Notes under the pieces: model-generated | What the model was told of the DNA's origin: nothing | What the model saw: only the letters and a program-made list of their open reading frames with translations | Databases searched by the model: none | Source: Natrinema gari JCM 14663 | GTDB lineage: Archaea; Halobacteriota; Halobacteria; Halobacteriales; Natrialbaceae | Assembly (NCBI RefSeq): GCF_000337175.1 | Contig: NZ_AOIJ01000049.1 | Location: 79,214-143,213, forward strand | DNA length: 64,000 nt | Reading direction: 5' to 3' | Program-made: the position numbers and the translations under genes | In this document: piece by piece, positions 44,792 to 53,586 of the stretch | How positions within the stretch are numbered: the stretch's first letter is position 1 | Layout of the letters: every line of letters starts with the position of its first letter

Positions 44792-46606
44792 ATGGCCGAC
44801 GACAGCATCGCCGTCGTAGACTTAGACCGGTGCCAGCCGGACCGGTGTGGCTACGAGTGTAAGAACTACTGTCCGCCGAATCGCACCGGCAAGGAGTGTA
44901 TTACCCTCCGTGGCGAGGAGGCCGACGAAGGCCAGCCCGAACAGATCCACATCTCCGAAGAGATCTGTCTGGGCGAGAGCTGTGGCATCTGCGTCGAGAA
45001 GTGCCCCTTCGATGCCATCGAAATCATCAACCTCCCACAGGAGCTTCAGGACGAGCCGGTCCACCGCTACGGCGAGAACGCCTTCTCGCTGTACGGGCTC
45101 CCGGCACCACAGGAGGGGCAGGTCACCGGCATTTTAGGGCCAAACGGGATCGGGAAGACGACCGCCGTCCGCATTCTGGCCGGCGAACTCGAGCCCAACC
45201 TCGGTCGCCACGACGAGGAACCGGGCTGGGACGAGGTCCTCGAAGCCTATCGTGGGACCGAACTGCAGGATTACATCGCCGACGTCCGCGACGGCGACAT
45301 TACGATCGCACGAAAGCCACAGTACGTCGATCAGATCCCGAACAGTTTCGACGGCAACACCCGCCAACTGCTCGAGCGGACCGACGAGCGCGGCGTGCTC
45401 GACGACCTCGTCGAGCGGCTCTCGCTCGGCCCCGTTATGGGGCAATCGATCGACGACCTCTCGGGGGGAGAACTCCAGCGGGTCGCCATCGCGGCCACGC
45501 TGGCCCGCGACACGGACTTCTACTTCCTCGACGAGGTGACGCCGTATCTCGACATCGGACAGCGCGTGACCGCGGCGCGGTTGATCCGCGAACTCGCCGA
45601 GGAGGCGGACAAGTCGGTGCTGGTCGTCGAACACGACCTCGCGATCCTCGACTTGCTCGCCGACACGCTCCACGTCGCCTACGGTGAGCCGGGGGCCTAC
45701 GGTGTGATCACTTCGCCCAAGTCCGTCCGCAACGGGATCAACGAGTACCTTTCTGGCTATCTCGAGAACGAGAACATGCGGATCCGGCCGGACCCGATCG
45801 AGTTCGAGGAGCACGCGCCCCGCAGCGCGACCGGTGCCGACGCGCTCGTGGAGTACCCGGACCTCACGAAGAGCTACGGCGACGGCGAGTTCAGCCTCGA
45901 GATCGAGAGCGGGACGATCCGGGAAAACGAGGTGCTGGGCATCGTCGGTCCCAACGGGATCGGGAAATCGACGTTCGCGAAACTGCTGACCGGCAACCTC
46001 GAGTCGGACGCGGGCGACACCGATCTCGACCTCGATATCTCGTACAAACCCCAGTACGTCACCATCGACCAGCACATGCGTGTCGATGCGTTCCTGTCGT
46101 CGATTACCGACCAGTTCGGCTCCTCCTACTGGAACACCGAAATCGCACAGCCCTTGCAGTTAGAGCGGATCATGGAGCAGACCCTCTCCGACCTCTCCGG
46201 TGGGGAGCGCCAGCGGGTCGCCATCGCGGCCTGTCTCTCCGATTCGGCCGACCTCTACCTGCTCGACGAGCCCTCCGCCCACCTCGACGTCGAACAACGG
46301 GTGCAGGCCACGAAGGCGATCCGACGCTACGCCGAACAGCAGGACGCCACCGTATTGGTCATCGACCACGACATCTACATGATGGACCTGCTCGCCGACC
46401 GGCTGATGGTCTTCGACGGCGAACCGGCCGTCCACGGTCGCGCCGGCCAGCCCCAGCCCATGCGCGACGGCATGAACGAGTTCCTCGCGAACCTCGAGGT
46501 CACGTTCCGCCGCGACGAGCGGACCTCCCGGCCGCGGATCAACAAGCCCGAATCACAACTGGACCGCCAGCAGAAAAGCGACGGCGAGTACTACTACGCG
46601 CCGTAG
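44792..46606 (+). CDS. rli1: ABCE1 / RLI ribosome-recycling ATPase
   Basis: Splits ribosomes into subunits after termination. 604 residues. The N-terminus carries two ferredoxin-like [4Fe-4S] clusters (CQPDRCGYECKNYCPPNRTG; CLGESCGICVEKCPFDAI at about 59-76). Two ABC domains follow: Walker A GPNGIGKTT at 116-124 and GPNGIGKST in the second, with signatures LSGGELQRVAIAATLARD and LSGGERQRVAIAACLSDS. The C-terminal hinge and conserved RPRINKPESQLDRQQKSDGE are intact. It is essential in all archaea studied; this copy looks complete. Confidence 0.98.
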   Translation: MADDSIAVVDLDRCQPDRCGYECKNYCPPNRTGKECITLRGEEADEGQPEQIHISEEICLGESCGICVEKCPFDAIEIINLPQELQDEPVHRYGENAFSLYGLPAPQEGQVTGILGPNGIGKTTAVRILAGELEPNLGRHDEEPGWDEVLEAYRGTELQDYIADVRDGDITIARKPQYVDQIPNSFDGNTRQLLERTDERGVLDDLVERLSLGPVMGQSIDDLSGGELQRVAIAATLARDTDFYFLDEVTPYLDIGQRVTAARLIRELAEEADKSVLVVEHDLAILDLLADTLHVAYGEPGAYGVITSPKSVRNGINEYLSGYLENENMRIRPDPIEFEEHAPRSATGADALVEYPDLTKSYGDGEFSLEIESGTIRENEVLGIVGPNGIGKSTFAKLLTGNLESDAGDTDLDLDISYKPQYVTIDQHMRVDAFLSSITDQFGSSYWNTEIAQPLQLERIMEQTLSDLSGGERQRVAIAACLSDSADLYLLDEPSAHLDVEQRVQATKAIRRYAEQQDATVLVIDHDIYMMDLLADRLMVFDGEPAVHGRAGQPQPMRDGMNEFLANLEVTFRRDERTSRPRINKPESQLDRQQKSDGEYYYAP

Positions 46607-46665
46607 GCCGTAAGTCGTCGACTCGAGTCGTCCGGGTCGAATCGCGGCGGGCGGAACGCAGAGAA

Positions 46666-47187
46666 TTAGCTAATCAGGCGTTGACAGCTCCCACAGAGGT
46701 GTTCTTCCTTGATGTCGACCTCGCGAACGGTCGGCGAGAAGTTCATGACACAGCGGTTGTTATCACAGTGCTCGAGGCCATAGGTGTGCCCGATCTCGTG
46801 GACGATCTCCTTGCGGACGCGGTCCTCGAAGATGTCGGCGGCGCTTTGGTTCGAGAAGCCGCCGTCGCTCGAAGTCTGCAGTCGGTACGTCGAGACGACG
46901 CTCCCGCTGCCGTCGAGATAGGCGAGCCCGAAGACGTAGTTCCGTCGCCGGTAGAAGAGATCCTGTGGGGTAATCGCGATATTCTTCTCGCCGCGGCCGA
47001 CCCGTTCGGCGAGTTGGATGAACGTTTCCGCGGAGTACTGGTTCCGATCGGAGTCGTAGGCTCCGTTCGGGATCGACTGCGAGTCGTTGACCGACACGTC
47101 GCAGTCGTAGACCGATCGCAACGCGGTAGAGGCCGCCCGCTTGACCTCGGCGGAGACGTTGCCGACCGGCACGATATCGACGAGCAT
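46666..47187 (-). CDS. amzA: Archaemetzincin (M54 zinc metallopeptidase)
   Basis: A 173-residue soluble peptidase of unknown physiological substrate. The zinc site HEIGHTYGLEHC and downstream CVMNFS, with the Met-turn methionine, are diagnostic of archaemetzincins. The second structural zinc is supported by the four cysteines in HCDNNRC and LCGSC. The start MLVDIVPVGNVSAEV was chosen over an upstream extension that is not protein-like and overlaps the UPF0146 gene. It converges on ABCE1 and is divergent from the UPF0146 gene. Confidence 0.94.
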   Translation of the reverse strand: MLVDIVPVGNVSAEVKRAASTALRSVYDCDVSVNDSQSIPNGAYDSDRNQYSAETFIQLAERVGRGEKNIAITPQDLFYRRRNYVFGLAYLDGSGSVVSTYRLQTSSDGGFSNQSAADIFEDRVRKEIVHEIGHTYGLEHCDNNRCVMNFSPTVREVDIKEEHLCGSCQRLIS

Positions 47188-47256
47188 AGCAAGGGCTATG
47201 ACCGCGGGTGCCATAAACGTCCCGCCGTGGCCCACTCGCGCCGGAATCCCGATACA

Positions 47257-47631
47257 ATGATCGATCACATTGACGAGTACGAGCAGGTCGTCGAGGTCGG
47301 GATCGGCCGCCGGGCGGATCTCGCTCGAGCGCTCGCCGAACGCGGGGTGGCCGTCACCGCGACGGACGTCCACGACCGCGACGTTCCGGACGGCGTGGCG
47401 TTCGTCCGCGACGACATCGTCGATCCCGAGCCGTCGGTCTACGCCGGCGCGGACGCGGTGTACGCGCGGAACCTGCCGCCGGAGCTCCATCGGCCGGCGC
47501 TGGCAGCGGCTCGAGCGGCCGACGCCGACTTCCTCTTTACGACGTTAGGCGGCGATCAGCCCGCAGTGCCGGTCGAACGGGTGACAATCGAGACGGGGAC
47601 GCTGTACGTCGCTCGAGGGCCGCCGGAGTGA
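47257..47631 (+). CDS. UPF0146 family protein
   Basis: A 124-residue Rossmann-type protein. The N-terminal [20 protein letters not shown] followed by [20 protein letters not shown] resembles the S-adenosylmethionine-binding part of methyltransferases, but it lacks a substrate domain. UPF0146 proteins are conserved across euryarchaea without known function. The ATG after GATACA was chosen at the start of the conserved region. It is upstream of a HAD hydrolase on the same strand, with a 163-base gap. Confidence 0.8.
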   Translation: MIDHIDEYEQVVEVGIGRRADLARALAERGVAVTATDVHDRDVPDGVAFVRDDIVDPEPSVYAGADAVYARNLPPELHRPALAAARAADADFLFTTLGGDQPAVPVERVTIETGTLYVARGPPE

Positions 47632-47794
47632 CGATCCGCCCGTGATCGGGAGTCGGAGTCGACGTGTTCGACACGCTCGGACTGGGAATCGCGGCGGTCC
47701 CGCTCGTGGGCGTTCCGGTGCCGTTCCGCCCATCGTCGCACGCCCACGGTCGAATACCGGTCGCCTTTATCGTCGCCGGCCCGTTCCCACGGGT

Positions 47795-48676
47795 ATGAAC
47801 GCAGACGCAGTCGTCCTGGACATCGACGGCGTGCTCGTCGACGTCGCCGACTCCTACCGGCGGGCGATCGTCGAATCCGTCGACATCGTCTACGGCCGAA
47901 CGATTCGTGCGGACGACATTCAGGAGTTCAAGGACGCGGGCGGGTTCAACAACGACTGGGAACTCACCGACGCCGCCGCGCTCTACATCCTCGCGGTCGA
48001 AGAAGGGTACGGCGAGTCGATCGAGACGTTTACCGACGCGATCGCGGCCGCGGGCGGCGGGCTCGGGGCGGCCGAGAGCGTCGTCCGCGAGGCGATCGGC
48101 GCGCGGGCGACCCAGCGCGTGACCGACCGCTGGAATCGCGAGCGACTGCGCGACGTGTTCCAGCAGCTGTACCTGGGCGACGAACTCTACCGCGGACTCG
48201 AGGGCGGCGAGCCCGATCTCGACCGCGAAACGCCGGGATTCATTCACGACGAGCCGGTGGTGCTCAAGCACGCGGTCCGCGATCGGCTGCTCGCGGACTA
48301 CGACGTGGGCGTCCTGACCGGCCGGCCGGAAGCCGAGGCCGAGATCGCCCTCGGTCGAGTCGGCCTCGACGACGCGGTTCCGGTCGAGCACCGCTTCACG
48401 ATGGACGACTGGGAAGAAGGGAAGCCCCATCCGCGCGCGCTAACGACCCTCGCGGAGCGGTTCGGAGCCGATTCGGTCGTCTTCGTCGGCGACACGTTGG
48501 ACGACGTTCGGACGGCGGGCAACGCCGGCGAGGCAGACCCCGATCGCGAGTACCGCGGTATCGGCGTCCTGACCGGCGGGCTGACCGGCGCGGAAGGACG
48601 GCAGAAGTACGAGCGCGAGGGTGCGGCGGCCGTCCTCGAGTCGGTGAACGACCTGCCCGAGTGGCTCGAGTCGTAG
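47795..48676 (+). CDS. HAD-superfamily hydrolase (TIGR01548-like)
   Basis: 293 residues. HAD motif I is [20 protein letters not shown] with nucleophile Asp9; motif II is [11 protein letters not shown], motif III lysine in EGKPHPRAL, and motif IV is [14 protein letters not shown]. These and the insert ([17 protein letters not shown]) match the archaeal/cyanobacterial HAD family TIGR01548. It is a probable small-molecule phosphatase, substrate unknown. The start ATG was placed directly before the first strand; the open frame upstream overlaps the previous gene's 3' side and looks like noise. Confidence 0.9.
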   Translation: MNADAVVLDIDGVLVDVADSYRRAIVESVDIVYGRTIRADDIQEFKDAGGFNNDWELTDAAALYILAVEEGYGESIETFTDAIAAAGGGLGAAESVVREAIGARATQRVTDRWNRERLRDVFQQLYLGDELYRGLEGGEPDLDRETPGFIHDEPVVLKHAVRDRLLADYDVGVLTGRPEAEAEIALGRVGLDDAVPVEHRFTMDDWEEGKPHPRALTTLAERFGADSVVFVGDTLDDVRTAGNAGEADPDREYRGIGVLTGGLTGAEGRQKYEREGAAAVLESVNDLPEWLES

Positions 48677-48692
48677 TCGCGAGCGGGGAACG

Positions 48693-49232
48693 CTACTCGT
48701 CTAACCGGCGACAGGAATCGAAGCGATCGTCGGTCAGGTAGACGGTCCCGTCGCGAACGGCGACCGCGATCGAGTCGAGCGCGTCGCCCTGACAGGGGCC
48801 TGCGGTACAGACGCCGTCATCGCACTCGAAGCGTGCACCGTGTTCGTGACACACCAACTGATCGTCGCGGACGATCGCCCCCGGCCCGGGATCGAGGCGG
48901 ACGTCGGGCTTGTGCGGACACGAGTTCCGCCACGCTGTGACCTCACCGCCCTCGCGTCGGAGGATCAGTTCCGTCCCGCGACGATCGCGTCGGGCTTCAC
49001 ACCGGAGCGTCCCGTTCGTCGGGACGGCCGCCAGCGGAGCGATGCGGCGGGAGTCAGCGTCACCACTGGCCCCCGCAGTGCCGGCCGCATCGCCCGACTC
49101 CCCTTCGGTTCCGCCGTCGACGCTGAATCGAAACGTCGCGTCGCCGGTCGAGACATCACCCTCGTCGTCGTAGACGCGGACGGCCCTCGATTCATCGGCA
49201 CTCTCGAGGGTCACTTGTACGGAATCGCTCAT
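48693..49232 (-). CDS. Rieske [2Fe-2S] protein
   Basis: A 179-residue soluble protein. The cluster ligands are two boxes, CPHKPD (C and H) and CHEHGARF (C and H), spaced about 24 residues apart, the classical Rieske pattern. The N-terminal 70 residues are an acidic, Gly/Ala-rich extension not seen in the minimal ferredoxin. The C-terminal VRDGTVYLTDD is the usual last strand. Rieske ferredoxin or a small electron carrier for an unknown oxygenase is the likeliest role. It converges on the HAD gene. Confidence 0.85.
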   Translation of the reverse strand: MSDSVQVTLESADESRAVRVYDDEGDVSTGDATFRFSVDGGTEGESGDAAGTAGASGDADSRRIAPLAAVPTNGTLRCEARRDRRGTELILRREGGEVTAWRNSCPHKPDVRLDPGPGAIVRDDQLVCHEHGARFECDDGVCTAGPCQGDALDSIAVAVRDGTVYLTDDRFDSCRRLDE

Positions 49233-49361
49233 ACACCTCGTTTTCGGCCAGCCTAAAAATACGTTCCGAACCGAGGGTCCGGATTTCCGGACGCGGGCGA
49301 GCGGATTCGGTCCGCGAAAACGCGCGATATCCCTTTATATTGGCCGCCGGAAAGAGGCGAT

Positions 49362-49607
49362 ATGGACGACGACGTTACCGTCGACGTAGAGGTCGAAGTC
49401 GAAGTGGACTCGAACGAACTCGAGATCGAAGTCGGCGACGAACGCGAGTTCGAGGGCGAACTCGAGGCCGACGGGCTCTCGATCGCGGTCGAGGCGGAGA
49501 TCGAGGTCGCGGGCGAGGCGGAGATCGAGGTCGCGGGCGAAGCGGAGGCGGACGACGACTCCGACACGGACGCGACGGACGAACCGGAGACGACCGAAGA
49601 GGACTGA
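49362..49607 (+). CDS. Small, extremely acidic repetitive protein
   Basis: 81 residues, over 45% Asp plus Glu and no cysteine or aromatic residue beyond one Phe, so it is predicted to be unstructured or a charged coil. It contains the tandem repeat EAEIEVAGEAEIEVAGEAE. A TATA-like TTTATAT precedes the ATG by about 25 bases. No family is recognised. The start and codon use look real, but it could also be a non-essential gene of recent origin. Confidence 0.55.
   Translation: MDDDVTVDVEVEVEVDSNELEIEVGDEREFEGELEADGLSIAVEAEIEVAGEAEIEVAGEAEADDDSDTDATDEPETTEED
49491..49538 (+). repeat. Perfect 24-bp tandem repeat in the acidic gene
   Basis: Two identical 24-base copies (49491-49514, 49515-49538) each encode EAEIEVAG, and a partial third begins after them. 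Perfect identity points to a recent replication-slippage duplication. Confidence 0.85.
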
Positions 49608-49684
49608 CCGGGAGCGCCCGGGCCGACCTTGTGAGTTTCGCGCGTGTCGAAAAACGCTATGTGCTGGCCCCGGTACGCCACTGC

Positions 49685-51346
49685 ATGGCCTGGACGGTGA
49701 TGCCGACCTACGACGACTACGAGACCGCCCGCGCGGCGTTCGCGTGGGACCTCCCCGACGAGTACAACCCCGCCGTCGATTTCCTCCGCAAACACGAGGA
49801 CACGAGTCGGACGGCCCTGCGGTATGAGGCCCCCGACGACGGCCTCGAGACCTACTCGTTCGACGACCTCGACGAGCGATCGGATCGGCTCGCGGCCGCG
49901 CTCGCCGACCTCGGCGTCGGGGCCGGCGATCGGGTTGGCGTCGTGGTCCCGCAGAAACCCCAGAACCCGCTGACTCATCTCGCGAACTGGAAGCTCGGGG
50001 CGGTCTCGGTCCCGTTGACCGTCCTCTTCGGTCGCGATGCGCTCCAGTACCGTCTCAAAGACAGCGAGGCGACCGTCGCCGTCATCGACCCGAGCGTCCG
50101 CGAGACCGTCGACGAGATCCGCGCGGCGTGTCCCGCACTCGAGCACGTAATCGAACTCGGCGACGGTGAGTCGGTTCGAAGCGGGGCCCACGCGTTCGAC
50201 GACCTCGTCGCAGCCCACGATCCCGGTATCGAACACTACGATTCGACCCCCGAGACGCCGACGGCGATCATGTACACGAGCGGCTCGACCGGGCCGCCGA
50301 AGGGCGTCCGCCACAGCCACGCGCTCTGGCTCGGGCGGGCCGCGGCGGCGTACAACTACTTCGACCAGGGGCTGCGAGCGGGCGAGTCGATGCTGTGGAC
50401 CCCGGCTGACTGGGCGTGGGGCGCGGCGCTGGGCGGAACGCTGTTCGCGGCGTGGCACCACGGCTGTCCGGTCGTCGGCTGGCCCCGTGACGGGTTCGAC
50501 CCCGACGAGGTCTACGCCCTGCTCGAGCGCCACGACGTGACTGCGACGTTCATGCCGCCGACCGCGCTCCGGATGCTGATGAGCGTCGACGACCCGGACG
50601 CGCGGTACGACCTGTCGCTCGAGACCATCGCCTCGGCCGGCGAGCCGCTCACGTCGGAGGTCGTCGACTGGGTCGACGCGGCATTCGAAGACGTCGCGAT
50701 CAACGAATTCTACGGGCAGACCGAACTCAACCTCGTCGTCGGCAACGCCGAGCGCTGGTTCGACACGCGGCCGGGGAGCATGGGCAAACCGTTCCCCGGC
50801 TACGAGATCGCGGTGCTCGATCCCGAGACGGGCGAGCGACTCGAGCGCGGTGCGGTCGGCGAACTCGCGGTGAAGCCGGGCGATCGGCGGGTCTTCTTTG
50901 ACGCGTATCACGGATTGCCCGAGAAGACGGCGGACAAGCGGACCGAGGAGGGGTGGTTCCTGACCGGCGATCTCGTCAAGCGAGACGCGGACGGCTACGT
51001 CCGATTCGTCTCCCGGGCCGACGACGTTATTCTCACCAGCGGGTATCGCGTCGGCCCCATGGAGGTCGAGGACGCGATTCTCACGCACCGGGCCGTCGAA
51101 CAGGCGGGCGTCGTCGGCGTTCCGGACGATACCCGCGGCGAGGCGATCATGGCTTATGTCAAGCCCGCGATCGACGACTACGACCCCGAGGGACTCCGGA
51201 CGGAGATTCGGACGGTGGTTCGCGACCGACTGGCCGAGTACGAGTACCCCAAACACATCGAGTTCGTCGAGCGGCTGCCGACCACGACGACCGGCAAGAT
51301 CCGTCGGCGCGCCCTGCGAGAGCGCGACCGAACCGGCGAGGAGTGA
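49685..51346 (+). CDS. Acyl-CoA synthetase (acetyl-CoA-synthetase-like)
   Basis: 553 residues. The adenylate-forming core is present: IMYTSGSTGPPKGVRHSHA P-loop, NEFYGQTELNLVVGN, GWFLTGDLVKRDADGYVRFV, RADDVILTSGYRVGPMEVED and the catalytic lysine in PTTTTGKIRRRALRERD. The ADWAWGAALGGTLFAA and YNYFDQGLRAG stretches resemble medium-chain acyl-CoA synthetases of the ACSM kind more than acetyl-CoA synthetase itself. The ATG giving MAWTVMPTYDDY was chosen; a second ATG follows five codons on. It is distinct from the enzyme at about 33 kb in this window. Confidence 0.92.
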   Translation: MAWTVMPTYDDYETARAAFAWDLPDEYNPAVDFLRKHEDTSRTALRYEAPDDGLETYSFDDLDERSDRLAAALADLGVGAGDRVGVVVPQKPQNPLTHLANWKLGAVSVPLTVLFGRDALQYRLKDSEATVAVIDPSVRETVDEIRAACPALEHVIELGDGESVRSGAHAFDDLVAAHDPGIEHYDSTPETPTAIMYTSGSTGPPKGVRHSHALWLGRAAAAYNYFDQGLRAGESMLWTPADWAWGAALGGTLFAAWHHGCPVVGWPRDGFDPDEVYALLERHDVTATFMPPTALRMLMSVDDPDARYDLSLETIASAGEPLTSEVVDWVDAAFEDVAINEFYGQTELNLVVGNAERWFDTRPGSMGKPFPGYEIAVLDPETGERLERGAVGELAVKPGDRRVFFDAYHGLPEKTADKRTEEGWFLTGDLVKRDADGYVRFVSRADDVILTSGYRVGPMEVEDAILTHRAVEQAGVVGVPDDTRGEAIMAYVKPAIDDYDPEGLRTEIRTVVRDRLAEYEYPKHIEFVERLPTTTTGKIRRRALRERDRTGEE

Positions 51347-51443
51347 GCCGCGGCGATCGACGGCTATCGTTTCCCGGCCGCAGACCGCCGTGAGGGCGAC
51401 ATTCGGAGTCGGTTTTATTACCCACCCATGCAAATGCGGGTCT

Positions 51444-51866
51444 ATGCATCGCGTATTGATTCCCATCGATACCAACGAGGACCGCGCGCTGGCCCAGGTC
51501 GACTACGTCAAATCGCTCCCGAACGCCGCCGAGGCGGTCGAAGCCTACCTCGTGTTCCTCTTTACCGGCCACAGCAACGAACTCCCACAGGAGTTCGATA
51601 AGTTCAAATCCGCCTCGCGGATCGACTCCGTTCGCCGGGCCCAGGAGTCACTCGAGGAGGCCGGCATTGAGGTAACGGTGCTCGAGGACAGCGGCGACAC
51701 CGAAGACGACATTCTCGAGGAGGCCGAGGCCTACGATGTCGATTCGATCGTCCTCGGCGGACGGAACCGATCACCCGTCGGGAAGGCGATCTTCGGCAGT
51801 ACGACCCAGGGCATCATTCTCGGCTCCGACCGGCCGGTGGTCGTCACCGGCGCAAAGGCGAAGTAA
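51444..51866 (+). CDS. Universal stress protein (UspA family)
   Basis: 140 residues. The ATP-binding motif of this family is intact as GGRNRSPVGKAIFGSTTQGI (about 112-131). The N-terminal strand HRVLIPIDTNEDRAL holds the conserved aspartate. The middle is acidic and helical. Usp proteins bind ATP as dimers and influence stress tolerance; the specific role here is unknown. It has its own promoter, with a short 5' leader, and a stem-loop follows the stop. Confidence 0.9.
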   Translation: MHRVLIPIDTNEDRALAQVDYVKSLPNAAEAVEAYLVFLFTGHSNELPQEFDKFKSASRIDSVRRAQESLEEAGIEVTVLEDSGDTEDDILEEAEAYDVDSIVLGGRNRSPVGKAIFGSTTQGIILGSDRPVVVTGAKAK

Positions 51867-51869
51867 ACA

Positions 51870-51891
51870 GAGCCCTCTTCTCTCGGGGCTC
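51870..51891 (+). terminator. Stem-loop behind the stress-protein gene
   Basis: GAGCCC (51870-51875) and GGGCTC (51886-51891) form a 6-base GC stem with a pyrimidine-rich 10-base loop starting three bases past the stop codon. The stem position fits an end-of-transcript element; archaeal terminators usually need a T-tract, which is weak here. Confidence 0.35.
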
Positions 51892-52126
51892 GCTGATACT
51901 GCTGAGCAGTCGCCGTAGCATCAAAGAGCATACGGGCACCGCGTCAACGGTGTCCGGTACAAATGAGTCCGCTCGATGCGCCTTCCCGCGATCTCATCCG
52001 GCCGGTCCCAATCGACGAGGTGTACGTCTCTGCCGGGACGACTGGCTGCGAACGCGACCGGCAGTCGCGCTCGCGTGGCCTCGCTACGCGTGGGCGTGGT
52101 TCCACCGTTTTGCACCCAACGCTGTG

Positions 52127-52687
52127 CTACGCAGCGGGGCGTTTCTCAACTGCGAGCGGTAGCCCAACGCCGACGGGTACGCTTCCACTGACGTATTGCA
52201 CAGCTCTGCGAGTGACCGCGGAGCGAAGCAGGCGGTGTCGAAGCCGAGTGGCGAAGAGTGCGACGATCCCAAGGTACAAGACGCTGAGTCCTGCATAGAG
52301 GGATCCCAGAATCGACAGCTGGAAAGCGGCGTTCGTGGTTTCCGGGACGAACTGGGGAAAGAACGCGAGGACGAATACCGCGACTTTCGGGTTAGAGACA
52401 TTGATCATGACCGCCTTTCGGTATGTCTCTACGAGCGAGTCATCCCGCTTGGCAAGGTCGGTTTGGAGATCGAACTGATCGTCGCTCCAGAACGTCTGGA
52501 CACCGAGATAGAGGAGGGACGCGGCACCGACGTATTTCACACCCATGTAAGCGAGTACGCTCGTTCGAAGGACTGCCGCCAGCCCGGGTACCGCCGCAAT
52601 CGTGTGGACTATAGGCGAGAGGGAAATATAGAGAGCCCAGATAACAAACAGTGATTTAATCCATATTGTACAGCTATTGACTAGCAT
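52127..52687 (-). pseudogene. LysE-family exporter, N-terminally truncated
   Basis: The protein reads as a LysE/RhtB amino-acid exporter from IVHTIAAVPGLAAVLRTSVL onward (YVGAASLLYLGVQTFW; MINVSNPKVAVFVLAFFPQF), with a normal C-terminus (VGVGLPLAVEKRPA). The first helix and its LSPGPDT-like signature, roughly 45 residues, are missing, and the present N-terminus (MLVNSCTIWIKSLFVIWALY) is not related to the family. The region beyond is A/T-rich foreign-looking DNA. It is most likely inactivated by truncation, although a short membrane protein could still be made. Confidence 0.7.
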
Positions 52688-52740
52688 ATTTTGAGGGGGA
52701 CTTAGACACGGAGTATATTTGTACCAATGTAGTATAGTAA

Positions 52741-52917
52741 TATTATGGGGATAAATATAAAATAGTCCTATACTTCGTGGGACTGTTCCTCGTATTCAAC
52801 TCTATCGGGCATCTGCTCATTCCTGCTGACGCTTATCTTTCGTATGCGATAACCGGAACTTCTGTACTCGTATCGTTTCTTTCTATAGGGGTTATTCGAT
52901 ATCGTCACCGTAACTGA
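52741..52917 (+). pseudogene. Orphan A/T-rich membrane-protein frame without start codon
   Basis: An open frame of about 58 codons bounded upstream by TAA and ending TGA reads as two membrane helices (VLYFVGLFLVFNSIGHLLI and TGTSVLVSFLSIGVIRYR) with a basic C-terminus RYRHRN. It has no ATG at its beginning; GTG inside FVGLF is the only near-start. The base composition is far more A/T-rich than its neighbours. It is either the stranded 3' end of a foreign gene or a small non-canonical start gene. Confidence 0.4.
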
Positions 52918-52981
52918 TCGAGACGCAAGTACTTGGTCGCGCCGGCAGCCACCTTATCCGAATCGATACCGAGCATTCGGT

Positions 52982-53504
52982 ATGGAGATCCGGGACCCGG
53001 AAGCCGATGAGGCCGAGCGGATTCGAACGGTCGTGGACAGTTCGATGACGGCCTCCGGAACAGATCGACGGCATCACCGACGACCAGTTCGCCGAGGACG
53101 ACCGGCGCATCGAGGTCGCCGAGGAGTCCCTCGTGAAGTACGTGTACGCGGCCGCAGACACCGACGTGGACCTGCCCACAGCATCGAAAACCGCGGAGTC
53201 GGACCGCGAGGGGGACGCAGCGGACGAGGCGTTCCCCGAAACGGAGACGACGGACGGCCAGCTGACGGTGACCGACGGCGGCGAAACGGTGTACGTCGCC
53301 CGCGACGAGGCGGAGTCGGGGACCGCGGCGTCGTTTTTCGTCACCTACGAGGACGCGGCCCACGCGGACCAGTACGGCTTCTACTGTTCGAACTGCGGTT
53401 CGCTCGACGTCTCGATGGGCGAGAGGGACCGACTCGAGTGTGCCGAGTGCGGGAATGCTCACGCGGAGCGGTCCGAACAATCGGACGACGACTCGTACCT
53501 CTAG
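52982..53504 (+). pseudogene. GNAT acetyltransferase with C-terminal DUF5816, frameshifted
   Basis: The first 25 codons (MEIRDPEADEAERIRTVVDS then SMTAS) are a GNAT N-terminus. At about 53057 a net frameshift moves the reading to another frame (EQIDGITDDQFAEDDRRIEV), deleting the usual YALSP-type bridge. The acetyl-CoA-binding core, about 90 residues with the RxxGxG/A loop, is absent. The frame then runs into a DUF5816-like zinc region (FYCSNCGSL; ECAECGNAH). The whole is 3'-intact but lacks its catalytic centre. I recognise the GNAT plus DUF5816 combination from haloarchaea; the defect is inferred from family comparison by memory. Confidence 0.7.
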
Positions 53505-53586
53505 GGCTGCCGTCGCCGCGCCCGATCGTATTGTTCGTCGTGTCGAGCCGCTCGAGGCGGTGTCCCCGACTCGGACCGCGGGGCCG

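Noticed and set aside
49253..51475. A minus-strand open frame of 740 codons over the acyl-CoA synthetase gene.
   Set aside because: It is the antisense shadow of the plus-strand synthetase and acidic gene; it has a low-complexity Ser/Ala start and no motif.
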